From Cryptomeria japonica (lineage: Eukaryota > Streptophyta > Pinopsida > Cupressales > Cupressaceae): 64,000 nt of DNA. Location of the stretch: assembly GCF_030272615.1 (NCBI RefSeq), contig NC_081411.1, positions 185,984,449 to 186,048,448 on the forward strand. Reading direction: 5' to 3'. Under the pieces are notes generated by a model that searched no databases, had not been told where the DNA came from, and saw only the letters and a list, made by a program, of their open reading frames with translations. Each line of letters begins with the position of its first letter. Within the stretch, counting starts at the first letter, position 1. The position numbers were made by a program, and so were the translations under genes. Positions 1-11,125 of this stretch are shown piece after piece.

Positions 1-612
1 ATTAAATCTTTATCTATTTAATCAATTCATTTATCTTCTTCAAACCCTTTTCTAATTTAAATAAATATCTTTATTTATTTAAATTATCTTTCTCCTAAAT
101 TAAATAGATATTTTATTTATTTAATTGGCCCCACTTCTTCTATTAATTAAATAAATCTTTAATTAATTAATTAAGTCATTATCTTTTTCCTCTATGATAT
201 ATGTCATTTATCTCTTAATTCCCCTCTATCTACCCCTGTCATTATTTTATTATTTCTTCTACCTACCCTTTAATCTTGGCCGACCATTTATTTTTTTCAC
301 TTCTTAATCTTATCCCTCCATTTTCTAAACTATCTTCTATATAAGAGGATTCTTTCATCAATATCAATCCTAATCAATACTTATGCAATTAATCCTTCTT
401 GCAATCAAGCAATTTCACAACCACAATCCATTTATTTAAGCTCTTGTGCACATACAAAATCTATCAGAAAATATATCAAACAAGATCAATGGAGATAGGA
501 GACAATGTAAATTGAAACCCTACTTGGCATGTGAATGGTAATATTGCTTCATTTGTTGATTTTCATGTTCCTAGGTATCTTCATTGGTGTATGGTGAATG
601 TTTAGTTGTAGA
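1..612 (+). mobile_element. Ty3/Gypsy LTR remnant (partial)
   Basis: AT-rich sequence that aligns by eye over several hundred bases with the reverse complement of the LTR at 20843-21648. Both share the alternating ATTTATTTAATT blocks, the ATTATTTTATTATTT tract, a TATATA(A/G)G box (near 340 here) and a segment around 480-500 reading ATCAATGGAGATAGG. The outer end lies beyond the window and similarity fades near 612. No internal region follows, so this is a truncated or solo LTR of the same family as the element at 20843-28840. Confidence 0.75.
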
Positions 613-769
613 ACTACTTTTTTTTGGTTAGATCATTTTCACTATATACAATACCATTGCACCAAAAATATCATTTTACAAATAGGTCTTGTACATCCAA
701 ATAAAAAATTGTCCCGCGTCTAAATCTCCAAAAGACACTAAAATTTCCCATCAAATTAATATTTTTTTA

Positions 770-1407
770 TATTATGTTGTACCATATTATAATCTTTGTA
801 CACCATTCCTAATTAATATCTCTATATTTATTCTTTAATTAATATTTTGATCATCTATAAATATACATCTCATACATAATATAAAAAAATGCTAGAGAGT
901 AAGTGAATGAAGAAGGTATGGGAGGTAGAAATTCTGCTTGAATCATGTAGAATCCTCACTCTTACAAATTATTCACTCATATATATGCTTTCAACCTCAT
1001 AAGATCCATAGAAAATATAACTAATAAAAATTCAATATGTAAAACTAAAAATCAAAGTAAGAAAGTAGAGATATAAAAATAATGTATAACATTTTCATTT
1101 TACAAATACCTTCCAAGTATCATGGTGGTTTCTTAAATGGATTAGTTCTAGTTGCATCCCTAAAAGTGGAACCATCAATAACCCTTAGATCATCAACACA
1201 TTTAACCGTGTACCTCTTATCAATCAAAAATATATTATTTCACCCTCCATTAAAATGCCATGTGATATTAACATTTTCGATGCAAAACTTGGCTATAGCC
1301 ACCTCATCCTTGATATTATGCAAAGTTGACCCAATGAAATGAAGCCTTCTTCTACCATTGGACTTATCGTTATAGGCAATTTTTTTCACAAATGCTAACT
1401 ATTATAA
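770..1407 (-). pseudogene. Duplicated 3' end of the GMC oxidoreductase gene, decayed
   Basis: This is a second copy of the 3' part of the gene at 12216-15656. It covers about 300 bp of exon 3 (1110-1407), the short last intron, exon 4 (about 915-965) and some 150 bp of 3' flank that matches 12010-12160. It is broken. The exon 4 match now has stops, for example GGA to TGA and CAA to TAA. Near 1125 a two-base insertion shifts the frame just before the exon 3 donor. The intron and 3' flank are present, so it arose by segmental DNA duplication and not by retroposition. The first two exons are absent, so it cannot encode an enzyme. Confidence 0.88.
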
Positions 1408-1689
1408 AGAACATTATTGGGAACAACATTACTACCAGAAAGACCAAAAGAATCCTTGGTACCAATGTGGACCTCATAAAAACATTTTGAAGCAAAATTT
1501 GTTTTGTAAACATCAGTTGGAGAGACAATAAAATAAACTAAAATCATAGGATCAATAATTATATTGTTAGAAGTAGATTTGGATTGGGAAACAACACCAA
1601 CAAGTAAATTTGTAGCAAAATGGAGAGGAGAAGAAGTAACAGAGCAAGAGATGACCCTAGATATTTAAGAAAATCAAATGAACTAGGAG

Positions 1690-2836
1690 GAGAAGAAAAT
1701 GAGTATGTGGTTTTTAATCCTCTAAAATAACATTGTCCTCAAAAGTAGCATTAGGAAACATTGTATGGTGGTCACAAAAACATTCTTCCACCAAATTGAG
1801 AAAGATTTCCTACAATCACTATGAGAGAACTCAAGAGACAAATGCCCAATAGAAAAATAGAACCTATAAAGAAAAGGGATCCCCTCATAGTCAATTGGTT
1901 CATACCAAGATCTATCATTAACTTGCAAAATAACTTCACCAAGCAAAGATTTTAAAATGTTAACTTCAAGTAAAACGTAAGAAAAAGAATTATGACTAAA
2001 GATTCTAGTTAAAAATTTCACCTTCAAGAATCTATTGAAAGTATTACCAATAGAATCATAGAGTTCATCACACCAAAAATTAAGGGGAAGATATGACAAC
2101 CTTACCTATAGAAGTAAAATATCAAATGAATCTTTCAAATGATTGAAAGAAGAAACCTAAGGACACATTAAGAAAGGATGCAAATCTCACCTCTAAGACC
2201 TACCATCAAGTTAAGCCTGCTAATAATTTTAAAAATTAAATCACACTACAAAAAGAATTTTGATAGAAAGGTAAAGTTCTATTTTACCCTTGACCAAAAG
2301 AGACCAAGCCTTGGACAAAATTGAAAAAACCTATATGTTATACCTTTCTTACCAAAAATAATCTTCACATTCAAGCTTCCTAGAGGAATCACAGGAGAAG
2401 TATAAGCCTAGGGGACTGTTGATTTGATAGTTACCTTTATATTCACAAAAGCAGTAGGATTAGTAGTAGCCAACAAGATTTTTCTTAACAAGTATGTATA
2501 GGATTCTTACTCTTTAGAGCTAAAGGAAACATGAGGAGTAGAGGCCCCAACACAACCAACCAAAATATTAGTAGAGGAGGTCCCACCCATAGCTAGGGAA
2601 AAACAATTGAGAGAAGAACCCAAAGCTAGGGCATCCAGCTTAAGAGCTCCCACAATTGGAGCCACAATCATAGTCGTCATATGACTAGCAACAAGTAAAG
2701 AATAACCAAAATCGTGAGAAGAAAGATCCACAACTAAATCCCGTGGAGGCAGATCCACAGTAGAGGATTCAGCCATAAATAGGAGCGAGAATGTGGAATT
2801 TAAAAATGGCAGTGAATGAGAGCAAGAAGAAGACAT
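1690..2836 (-). pseudogene. LINE ORF1-like remnant (DUF4283 / zinc-knuckle type)
   Basis: Two open stretches on the minus strand (2836-2507 and 2099-1722), with broken frames between them, resemble the ORF1 protein of plant L1-type LINEs. The upper one begins with an N-terminal region (MAESSTVDLPPRDL). The lower one keeps the pattern IGNT...RFL, then W..PIDYEGIPFL, then a GHL that precedes the zinc knuckle in DUF4283 proteins; the expected Cys residues are replaced (LYRFYFSIGHL). No endonuclease or reverse transcriptase follows. Region 1408-1690 may be the degenerate C-terminal linker of the same ORF. Family assignment is by pattern only. Confidence 0.55.
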
Positions 2837-5800
2837 TTATAGAGCCTGCACTATTCCACACAAGACATATCTTATAATGTTATGATTGGGGTTGCATCAA
2901 GTTTTTAAATGACATTTATTTAACTAGTATATCTATATTTAAAAAATATAGGTAAAATATGTCAAGAGATATCTTATAATAGAAGAGGATCATCTGTAAA
3001 ATAAATGTTCTTCAAAAATACTAAATCCCAAAAATACAAATCCATTAATGTTTTTCTATGAATCTAGCTAGGGACAAGTGGCGAGGGTTCTATTTTATTT
3101 AGAGTAATAAAATAACACCTCCACAAAAGTTGAAATATGACATATTTCATGCATTTACCTGTCATTTGCATGTCAAATTGTTTCAAAAATGGATTTTTGT
3201 TTGCGAACATTTTGATGTCATTGTAGATGCCTCTCGACATAATGATTATTATTTTTAATAAATAGTTTCAGAAATACATATACACAATGCTTATTACTTT
3301 GCTCACATAGAGGAAAAATAAGTGGCTGATGCTTCTTGTGGCTATAAGATGCAACTCTTGATAATTTCTAATAAATATTTTTATTTGAATATAAAATAAC
3401 AAATAACAAATTATTTATTCAAATATAAAATAACAAATAACAAATTATTTATTCAATTAGTAGTTCATGCACATCCTTAAAAGAGGGGAATGCTTCATCT
3501 ATGAAATTTTCTTCTACTCTAAATAAATATTTTGATTCCTTCTCATTAAAGTTAGTTTGAAGTGTCAATTTTTATTGCCTACACATTGATACTTCTTTTA
3601 GAAAATATTTTTTAACATATTATTCAATATAAATATCATCTTGAGAAATAAAATATATTTAATATTATCTAGGATTAATTAAATGATTGATTAATCAAAT
3701 TAATTAGATATAAATATTGGTCATACTAAAAGAAATAATATATTAATTAGAAAAAAAAAGTTTTAATTTTTTGTTAATTTGTTGTTGTTTTTTTATTAGA
3801 TAAGGTGGAAAGGGATCTTATACCCAAATTTATAACAAAAGAGAAGTTCAAATACATTTGACCAATTGATACACCAACATAACTCCAAAATGATTAAAAA
3901 AAATAGAGAACAAAAAATAAAAGATAAAAATATATAGTGGAATAATTAGACTTCATATTATGGAGAATCATTAGAGCATTCCATTCATCCATGACTAGGT
4001 TCAATGTTTTATTACATTTGTATAGAATTGTTTCCTTGTTGCACTTTTTCACCTCCTAGATTTTTTAGTTCCTTTTAAATCTTTGTGCCTCTTATCCTCT
4101 AGCTCTCTCCTCTTTATGTTGAGATCTTCTTATAAATAAGTCATATAGGTCATAAAAAATTCCATTGGGTCTTTAGTGATAGAGAGAAACATGACCGAGG
4201 AATCTTCAAAATCAAATAATTTTCTATCCAATGGATTTAGTTTCTCCTCTAATTTTCTCTACATATCCTTTTGGTATTCATAATTATATATCTCCTTTTC
4301 GTAGTCATAATTATCCTCATCATCATTTTTTCTTACTCTCTTTATGATTTTTGAGGTAAGACTATGGAAGCCTAGTTAGTTTCCAAAGAATTATTCTCAA
4401 TGGGATTTAAGTAGGATTAAAAAATGTCTTTAGGGGATAGGTCCAGATGGATTTTTTAGGTGGATTAAGAATATTCTCCTTCACTTTCTTAGAATCAAAA
4501 TGATGCCCATGTAAGCCTTCATTACAAAATGAACCTTTTTTAAATTAATGTTGGGTTGTATTAGAGTATGGGGGATATATTTATGTAGATTGAATTGGTA
4601 ATGATAGTTAATGAAATGTTGATGCAAGGGAGATATGTACCATTCATATTTGAGGCTCCAATGAGGTTAAAATGTAGAACAGAAAGCTAATCAAATTTAT
4701 ATACCTTAACTACACTAGGAGAGAAAAATGGTAAGTATGAATGACATTCAAATGGCCTTTTAAAGTAAAATATTTTGTTATATGCCCACTTACCTCATCC
4801 TAAGGCTTTGGAAGCCCCTACCTCTTGTAGCAATTTTGAAACTGAACTAGTTTTTCCCCCTTTTTAAGGAAATCCTCTACAAACTCCTTGTCATAGGATT
4901 TATGACTTCTCTTTACCTTTTTCCCATGGAAACTAATACCACTAGACTCAATAATCAATTCCTTAATCACAATGATATCCGCCCCACTATTTTTGGCTTC
5001 ACTTATATTTCATTGACAATTTCCATAATTCATTTTGTATTTCCTTCTTTTTTGAGGGAGCTTCATAATACACACAATTCAATAAGCACAAATTATCACT
5101 AATTATATTCTTAATTTATGTAAATTAATCTATTAGCTAGTCATTTTTCCCTTTTATGGAACAACAATATGAATGGACATTTATTTTATGTTAGGCATGA
5201 AGTAGCTACACACACTTATTTTAAATAACTTATATTTCAAAATCCATAAATTTATATCATTTTCATGATTCTTTATTTCTTCCCTTTCTACTTTCTCATG
5301 CTTTCTCATATAGATTCACATCCATACCAAAGTAAGGGGAATAGAAAAAACATACCTTAAAAGTTATATTACTCTATTTTATTGCATTTTGTGTGGAATT
5401 TATGATTATGGGGAATAAAAACATATACTTGAAATTTAATTTGTTTCTTTATTTTATGTTAATTTATATGAATTTTTTTTTCCAACTCTAGAGGTATCCT
5501 TGCAACCCAACCTAGCACTCAACCTTCCTTACCTTGGTCTTACTTATTGCCAAGTTGAGGCCAAGAAAGGGTGATTTGAGGCAAGACTAGTCCTATAGGG
5601 ATGTATGTAGCTGCTCACAACTCAAACCTTGAAGTTGAACCCAAGACCAATGGGGAGAAAACCCACAACTCCACTACTCATGTGGGCTCAAATTTATGTG
5701 GAAGTTCTACATTCATTATATTATTCTAATTTTTTTCACTTGCTAGCTAAACTTAAATCTAATGATATAGAATTTTAATATGTCAATCAATTAATTGTAG

Positions 5801-6155
5801 AATAGGTCTAATCCAATTTGTAGGGTTCTTACTTCTTATGCTAAGTCACACTTATGGTGTAGTATAATTTAGAATTCAAATTCTAAATTTCTTATTTCTT
5901 ATGCCAACTTTCTAGTATTATAACCTAGAACCTATTAGCTAATGAGAACTATACGTCTTGAGTTGTGTACATTTATAACCTATATCTAGAATATATTAAG
6001 TTATTTATGATAGTCATTTTAGATAGATTCACTTTATAAAGAATATACATTAAGATAATTTTAGTTGAGTACATCTTGACATTTGAACTCTTGCATTTGG
6101 CATGTTTTCAAATCTTATTAATGTCAATTTAAAAAAAAAGAGGTTTACCCTATGT
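2837..6155. other. AT-rich intergenic sequence, no gene recognised
   Basis: No convincing coding frame. Short open stretches (for example 4902-5102 on +) lack recognisable motifs. A minus-strand stretch near 4390-4520 reads open for about 35 codons and has Cys and His residues, but resembles nothing I can name. Around 5490-5710 a less AT-rich segment contains, on the minus strand, a TGAGTAGTGG and GGGTTCAACTTC pair spaced roughly like Pol III A and B boxes; a SINE is possible but unproven. Confidence 0.5.
3388..3455. repeat. Two perfect 34-bp tandem copies
   Basis: The unit beginning AATATAAAATAACAAATAAC occurs twice, back to back, without mismatch. It lies in non-coding AT-rich DNA and looks like a recent replication-slippage duplication. 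Confidence 0.9.
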
Positions 6156-6159
6156 CTAG

Positions 6160-6327
6160 AGTAGATCCTTAAAGCTATTTTGTAGCATCACCAATTACTC
6201 AATTTTAAGTACAAGCATGGGTGACTATATTTAAAAATAATCATTAGTATCTAAAACTAATCCTTGTAGGAGCTATGTTGTAGGATCATTGATTTCTCAA
6301 ATTTAAGTACAAACATCGATGATTATG
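6160..6327. repeat. About 97-bp tandem repeat, interrupted
   Basis: A unit starting (A/T)AATCCTT and containing AAGTACAA and a GA(C/T)TAT motif begins near 6163 and again near 6258, with moderate divergence. The second copy stops near 6327. A matching unit start (TTAGTATCTATAAGTAATCC) appears at about 11467, after 5.1 kb of unrelated DNA. The array was therefore probably split by an insertion. Confidence 0.6.
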
Positions 6328-6369
6328 GGCTATCCCATAATAATGGTTCCCGCTTTTTCCAACAAAAAA

Positions 6370-6540
6370 ATTTGGCGCAGGCGGGAAAAAAAATTGGGGG
6401 CGGGGGGATTGGGGGGGGACGTGGCTGGGTCGAACGAACTAGGGGTGTTCGAGAAACCCCCCTTGTAGGGTTCGATCGAACCTGCCATCAGCACCACATC
6501 ACCATGCCCTATCAGTAGGAGCTAGGCATTCTCACCTTTC
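6370..6540 (+). other. GC-rich island with G-runs and small palindromes
   Basis: Abrupt GC-rich stretch in very AT-rich surroundings. Near 6395-6420 there are runs of five, six and eight Gs separated by one to three bases, enough for a potential G-quadruplex on the plus strand. Just downstream, TCGAAC and GTTCGA motifs recur and can pair (around 6430-6485). It lies about 50 bp inside the inferred left end of the 5.1-kb insertion. Confidence 0.6.
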
Positions 6541-7014
6541 ATCTTTCGACCTACATTATTTCATGTGCACAAAATAACCTTTTTTTTGTTTAATAATGTT
6601 TTTTTTATTAAATTTATTTAAAAAATAATAAATAATTTGTTTGTTAATTTATTTTTTAATTGAATAATTGTATATTTATTGTTTTTCAGCATTTTAGAAA
6701 TTTTTTTGAAAATTTAAAGTTTTGATTTAAAGCCAATTTGTTTTAAAAATTAAATAACTGTATATGTATTTTTTTTCAATTTTTTAAAAAAATGTTGTGA
6801 AAAACTTAGAAAACTATGGTACTAAATTAAAACTTAGAAAAAAGTTAAGAAAGACATTAGAAAAATTAAAAATTAGAAAAATGTTACAAAACTAAATATA
6901 ATAAATTAAAACACTAGAAAAAATTTAATAAATTTAAATTTAAAAAAACATTATAAAACTTAGATAACAAATTTAAACAAATTAGACAAAATAAAACCTC
7001 TATGACCTCTTTTC

Positions 7015-8115
7015 ACATCCTATTACACACACAACATGACCCCTTAGGACCTCTTAAGACCACATGTGACCCCGACGACACTATATGTCCCCTTAGGGCC
7101 ATAGAGGATCACATAGCAGACCCTAAGGGGTCATATGTGGTCCTAAGGGGTCACGCATGTGTTCTAACACATGCATGACCCCTTAGGACCACACGTGACC
7201 CCTTATAAAATCCTAGTGTGTATGACATACCCCTTAGTCCATCACATAGTGTCCTAAGGGGTTATATGTGGTCCTAAGGTGTCACACATGTGTTAACAAA
7301 TGCATCACCTCTTAGGACCACATATGACCCTTTATAACATCTTAGTGTGTGCGACATACCCCTTAGGATCACATAGTGTCCTAAGGGGTCATATGTGGTC
7401 CTAAGGGGTCACACATGTGTTCTAACACGTGTGTGTCCCCTTAGGACATATGACACCTTATAAAATCCTTGTGTGAACGACATACCCCTCAGTCCATCAC
7501 ATAGTGTCCTAAGAGGTCATATGTGGTCCTAAGGGGTCACGCATGTGTTGTGACCCATTAGGACCACACATGACCCCTTATAATATCCTATTGTATACAA
7601 CATGTACCCCTTATGATCACATAGTATCCTAGAAGGGGTCATATGTGGTCATAAGGGGTCATGCATGTGTGTTCGAACACTGTACATGTGTGAACCCTTA
7701 GGACCACATATGACCCCTTATAACATCCTAGTGTCTACAACATACGATCCCTTAAGATCACATGTATAGTGTCCTAAGGGGTTGAATATGTGGTCCTAAG
7801 GGGTCATGCATGTGTTCTAACACATGTGTGACCCCTCAGGACCATATATGACCCCTTATAACATCCTACTGTACATACAACATTCCCCTTAGGATCACAT
7901 AGTGTCCTAAGGGGTCATATATGGTCCTAAGAGGTCACACGTGTGTTCTAACACATGCATGACCCCTTAGAACTGCATATGACCCCTTATAAAATCCTAG
8001 TGTGTACGACATATTGGTCCCTTAAGATCACATACATTAATGTCCTAAGGGGTCACACATGTGTTCTAAAAGATGCGTGATCCCTTCGAACCGCATATGA
8101 CCCCTTATAAAATCT
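7015..8115. repeat. Palindromic minisatellite, roughly eight units of about 125-140 bp
   Basis: Each unit contains CACATAGTGTCCTAAGGGGT, then GTGGTCCTAAGGGGTCA, a short centre around ACATGTGTTCTAACACATG, then the inverted half (TGACCCCTTAGGACCACA), ACCCCTTATAA and a GTGTACGACATACCCCTTA segment. Within a unit the two halves are near-perfect inverted repeats, so each copy could form a long hairpin or cruciform. Copies differ by point changes and small indels. No coding frame runs through it. Confidence 0.9.
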
Positions 8116-8311
8116 CTCTTCCCTTATTTTTCTCAACTGGCATGTGTTTTAATTTTTTTAAATTATGTTTTAATTTAGTACATGATGTATATATCTTTAA
8201 TGATCTCTCTCTCTCTCTCTCTAAAATTAATGTTATCTCTCTCTTGAATTAATGTTTTAATAATTTAAAATGTATGTATGCAATTTATATAGATAAATTT
8301 ATATATGTTTT

Positions 8312-8354
8312 TTCTTTTTTTGATAGGTAATAGGCCGTAGCCGCAATTTTTTGA

Positions 8355-8404
<50 letters not shown>

Positions 8405-8558
8405 GTTTGATTAGATTTGACCCAAGACCTTCCCCATTCTATGGAAGGCCAAGAGTCACAGCTTAGAGATCCACTTTAGATGTCCCTATTGGGAATTGAA
8501 CTTGGGTCTCCATAGTGAGAACCCAGTGTTTTAACCAGTTAAGCTCAACCCCTTAGAC
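8312..8558 (-). mobile_element. tRNA-derived SINE with 17-bp target site duplication
   Basis: Read on the minus strand it starts near 8558 with a tRNA-like head. The A-box-like GAGCTTAACTGGTTAAAAC is followed about 30 bases later by a B-box-like AAGTTCAATTCCC. A unique body follows, then an (AAT)n tract (8355-8403 on the plus strand) and an A-rich end at 8312. It is flanked by exact direct repeats AAATTTATATATGTTTT at 8295-8311 and 8559-8575, the mark of target-primed reverse transcription. It landed inside one copy of the tandem block around it. Confidence 0.88.
8355..8403. repeat. (ATT)n microsatellite
   Basis: About 16 uninterrupted trinucleotides. It lies inside the SINE, near its 3' end. 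Confidence 0.95.
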
Positions 8559-9149
8559 AAATTTATATATGTTTTAATTTAGTAATTGTATGTATATATC
8601 TTTAATGATGTCTCTCTCTCTCTGAAATTAATGTTATATCTCTATCTAGATGTCATGATTTAAATGATCTCCCTCTCTCTCTCATTAATATTTTAATAAT
8701 TTAAAATGTATGTATGCGATCTATATAGATAAATTTATATATGTTTTAATTTAGTACATGATATATATATCTTTAATGATCTCTCTCTCTTTGTGTCATG
8801 AAAATGATCTCACTCTCGCTCTCATTAATGTTTTAATAATTTAAAATGTACATGTATGCAATCTCTATATAGATAAAATTATATATTTTTAATTATCTCC
8901 CTCTCACTCGAGCTTTAAAATTATTTATTTAAAAATTTGAATTATGCGAGAACTTCATGTATATATATCTATGAATTATCTGAGAACTTCACATGTGTAC
9001 ATTTTAATTTTTAATGAGCTCAAGATTAATGATCTCTCTCTCTCTCTCTTTAGATTTTAACTGGTTTTAATTTTTAATGTTTTAAATTGAATACTCTTCA
9101 TGTGTGTGTGCTTATTTATTTATTGTATTATTATGACCTACCTAGATAG

Positions 9150-11125
9150 ATGGCATCCTAGGATCTAGTCCATGATCATGTACCTAATCAGGATCCACCT
9201 ACATAGGCTCCTAATAAGGATCCACCTACACAAGCTCCTAATTAGGAGCCACATGATGATATAGATCCTCCACACCAAGATCCCCCATTGCCTAATATTG
9301 ATACCATTTTCCACTACAGTGACCGTGAGCTATAGAGGTTGAGGCTCATATTAGATGACCCACGGACTGATGACATGTACAAGAGTACATGCGAATCCAT
9401 TTTTGATAGTTTGCATACATTGAGGGATCGCCTAGTTAGTCACACCTCATTTTCACCTCAGGTTATAGTTGATATTTATAGATAGTTGAGGAGTGAGGCG
9501 AGGGATCATGATTCTTTTATTGATGTGGTGACGATAGTCTCAAAGGAGACCATCAAGGAGAGATGTTTTCCACAGTATCAGGAGAAGAGTAAGGTGAGAG
9601 GATATCAGGTCATGAGTTGTATCAATCTATAGGTTGCATCATTGATTTACCCATGCTTCTTAACTGCCCATTGTCGTTATCCTAATAACGACTAGAAACC
9701 GTTATACTTTGCACAACATGTATTTGCTGAGGTTCATTGTCAAATGAAACCAAACTACCTTGATATTCCAACATATTATGGACAAGGGAGGGGCACGATT
9801 TCTGACAGAGATGCACATCGTAGGCATGACAGAGCTTCTCCTAAACACAAGGACCTTGTTGGTGAGAGATTTCTGACAATAGTCTCAGCCCTTGCCCCCA
9901 TAGTGGATCACGTTGTGATTGCTTCTCAGAGAGAAGAAATTGATAGGATTGGACAGATTGCATCAACATCAGCCACCATATCATCTGACAGTTGCATCAA
10001 TAGTAGCCACCATATCATCTGATAGGCTGGGTAGATATATGATGAGTCGACCAAGTTTGAGATCATCCACAGATCATGCATCTTCTAGTCATGGGGTGGC
10101 TTCAAATTCAAATGATTAGTATATTATTACTGGCATCCCCTCCCTAGATTAGGTAGTGGCTATAGTAGGAGGTGGTAGACATGTAAAGATGTTGTAATAT
10201 TTAGTCGAGGACCTACTACATTCTTACCATTTTATTTCATCTCGACTTGGGATACCATTAGCTGTTGTTAGAGAGGAGATTCTCAGAGACAGATAGTTGC
10301 CATTACATCAATGCATACCCCAAGGTAGTCACAACATTCTCATCACTCTACGCATGCTCTGGGCACTGACCCACCTATAGATCACTCTGTTGCTACAAAG
10401 GAGGAGATACGATCTGATCAGTTCCATATAATAGATGTGGGCTTGGATTCATTTGACGAGTAGCTATGAGGTTTGAACCATATTGGGTTTATAAATATGC
10501 TACTATAGTCAGACACTTAATCCATTATGCCTAGTCATCTAGTTAGCCCCTTACACTCCTCAATCATACATACAACCAGAGAGAGATATGAAGGCACAAG
10601 TGATGTGGTTGATATGATCATAGGACATGATTAGACTATACAACCTACTCTTGATACACAGGTATGTACATGTGTGTTTAAATTTTTAAAAGATGTATAT
10701 GTTGTAATGTACGATAAATCTATATAGATCATTTAATAAATAATAGAAGTTAACTTGTATCATTTAAATTGAACCTGGACTAATCCTTAAATACATGTAC
10801 ATATGTATATGTATAACAGTTAGATCATGTCAATCCTAGCTTGAGCTCTGAGTGTGTGCGTAGGAGAGATTCTTTCGATGCTACATGGGTTTTTAGTGGA
10901 CAGGTTAGTTATGGTTTTTTGTATATATGTACATGTATGTATGTGCGTTACAATTTATATTTTAATTTAAATTTAACTAGTTAGATTTGATCATATTTAA
11001 AAATATGCACATATGTATATGTGTAGAGATCTATATTTAATATTTAAATAAATTCTACTTTTGCAGGGGTCTATTGGACATCCAAACTCTCCCTCAGATG
11101 GTCACTCTGTTCGTGGATGACATGA
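9150..11125 (+). pseudogene. Decayed multi-exon gene, function unknown
   Basis: An ATG at about 9150 opens a frame with tandem Asp/Pro-rich repeats (PNxDPPT-AP pattern, 9170-9260), then about 270 codons of ordinary protein-like sequence to 10022. Most stops in this stretch are TAG where CAG would fit. Further on, open frame returns (about 10320-10663) and ends at a donor-like ACACAG/GTATGT. Two short candidate exons follow. One is about 84 nt (from 10820; CAG/GTTAGT donor at its end), and a last one starts after TTTTGCAG near 11067 and ends in TGA near 11120. Both are phase 0. The product is unrecognised. The exon pattern resembles the right-arm gene of the DNA transposon at 59237-60398, so it may be a transposon gene. 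Confidence 0.45.

Larger units (their letters stand above)
8150..8900. repeat. Three ~170-bp tandem units rich in (TC)n
   Basis: The unit contains TTTTAATTTAGTA, ATATATCTTTAATGAT, a (TC)4-10 run, TTTTAATAATTTAAAATGTA and TATATAGATAAATTTATATA. Copies start near 8155, 8576 and 8740; the gap between the first and second is filled by a SINE. The block is non-coding. Confidence 0.8.
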
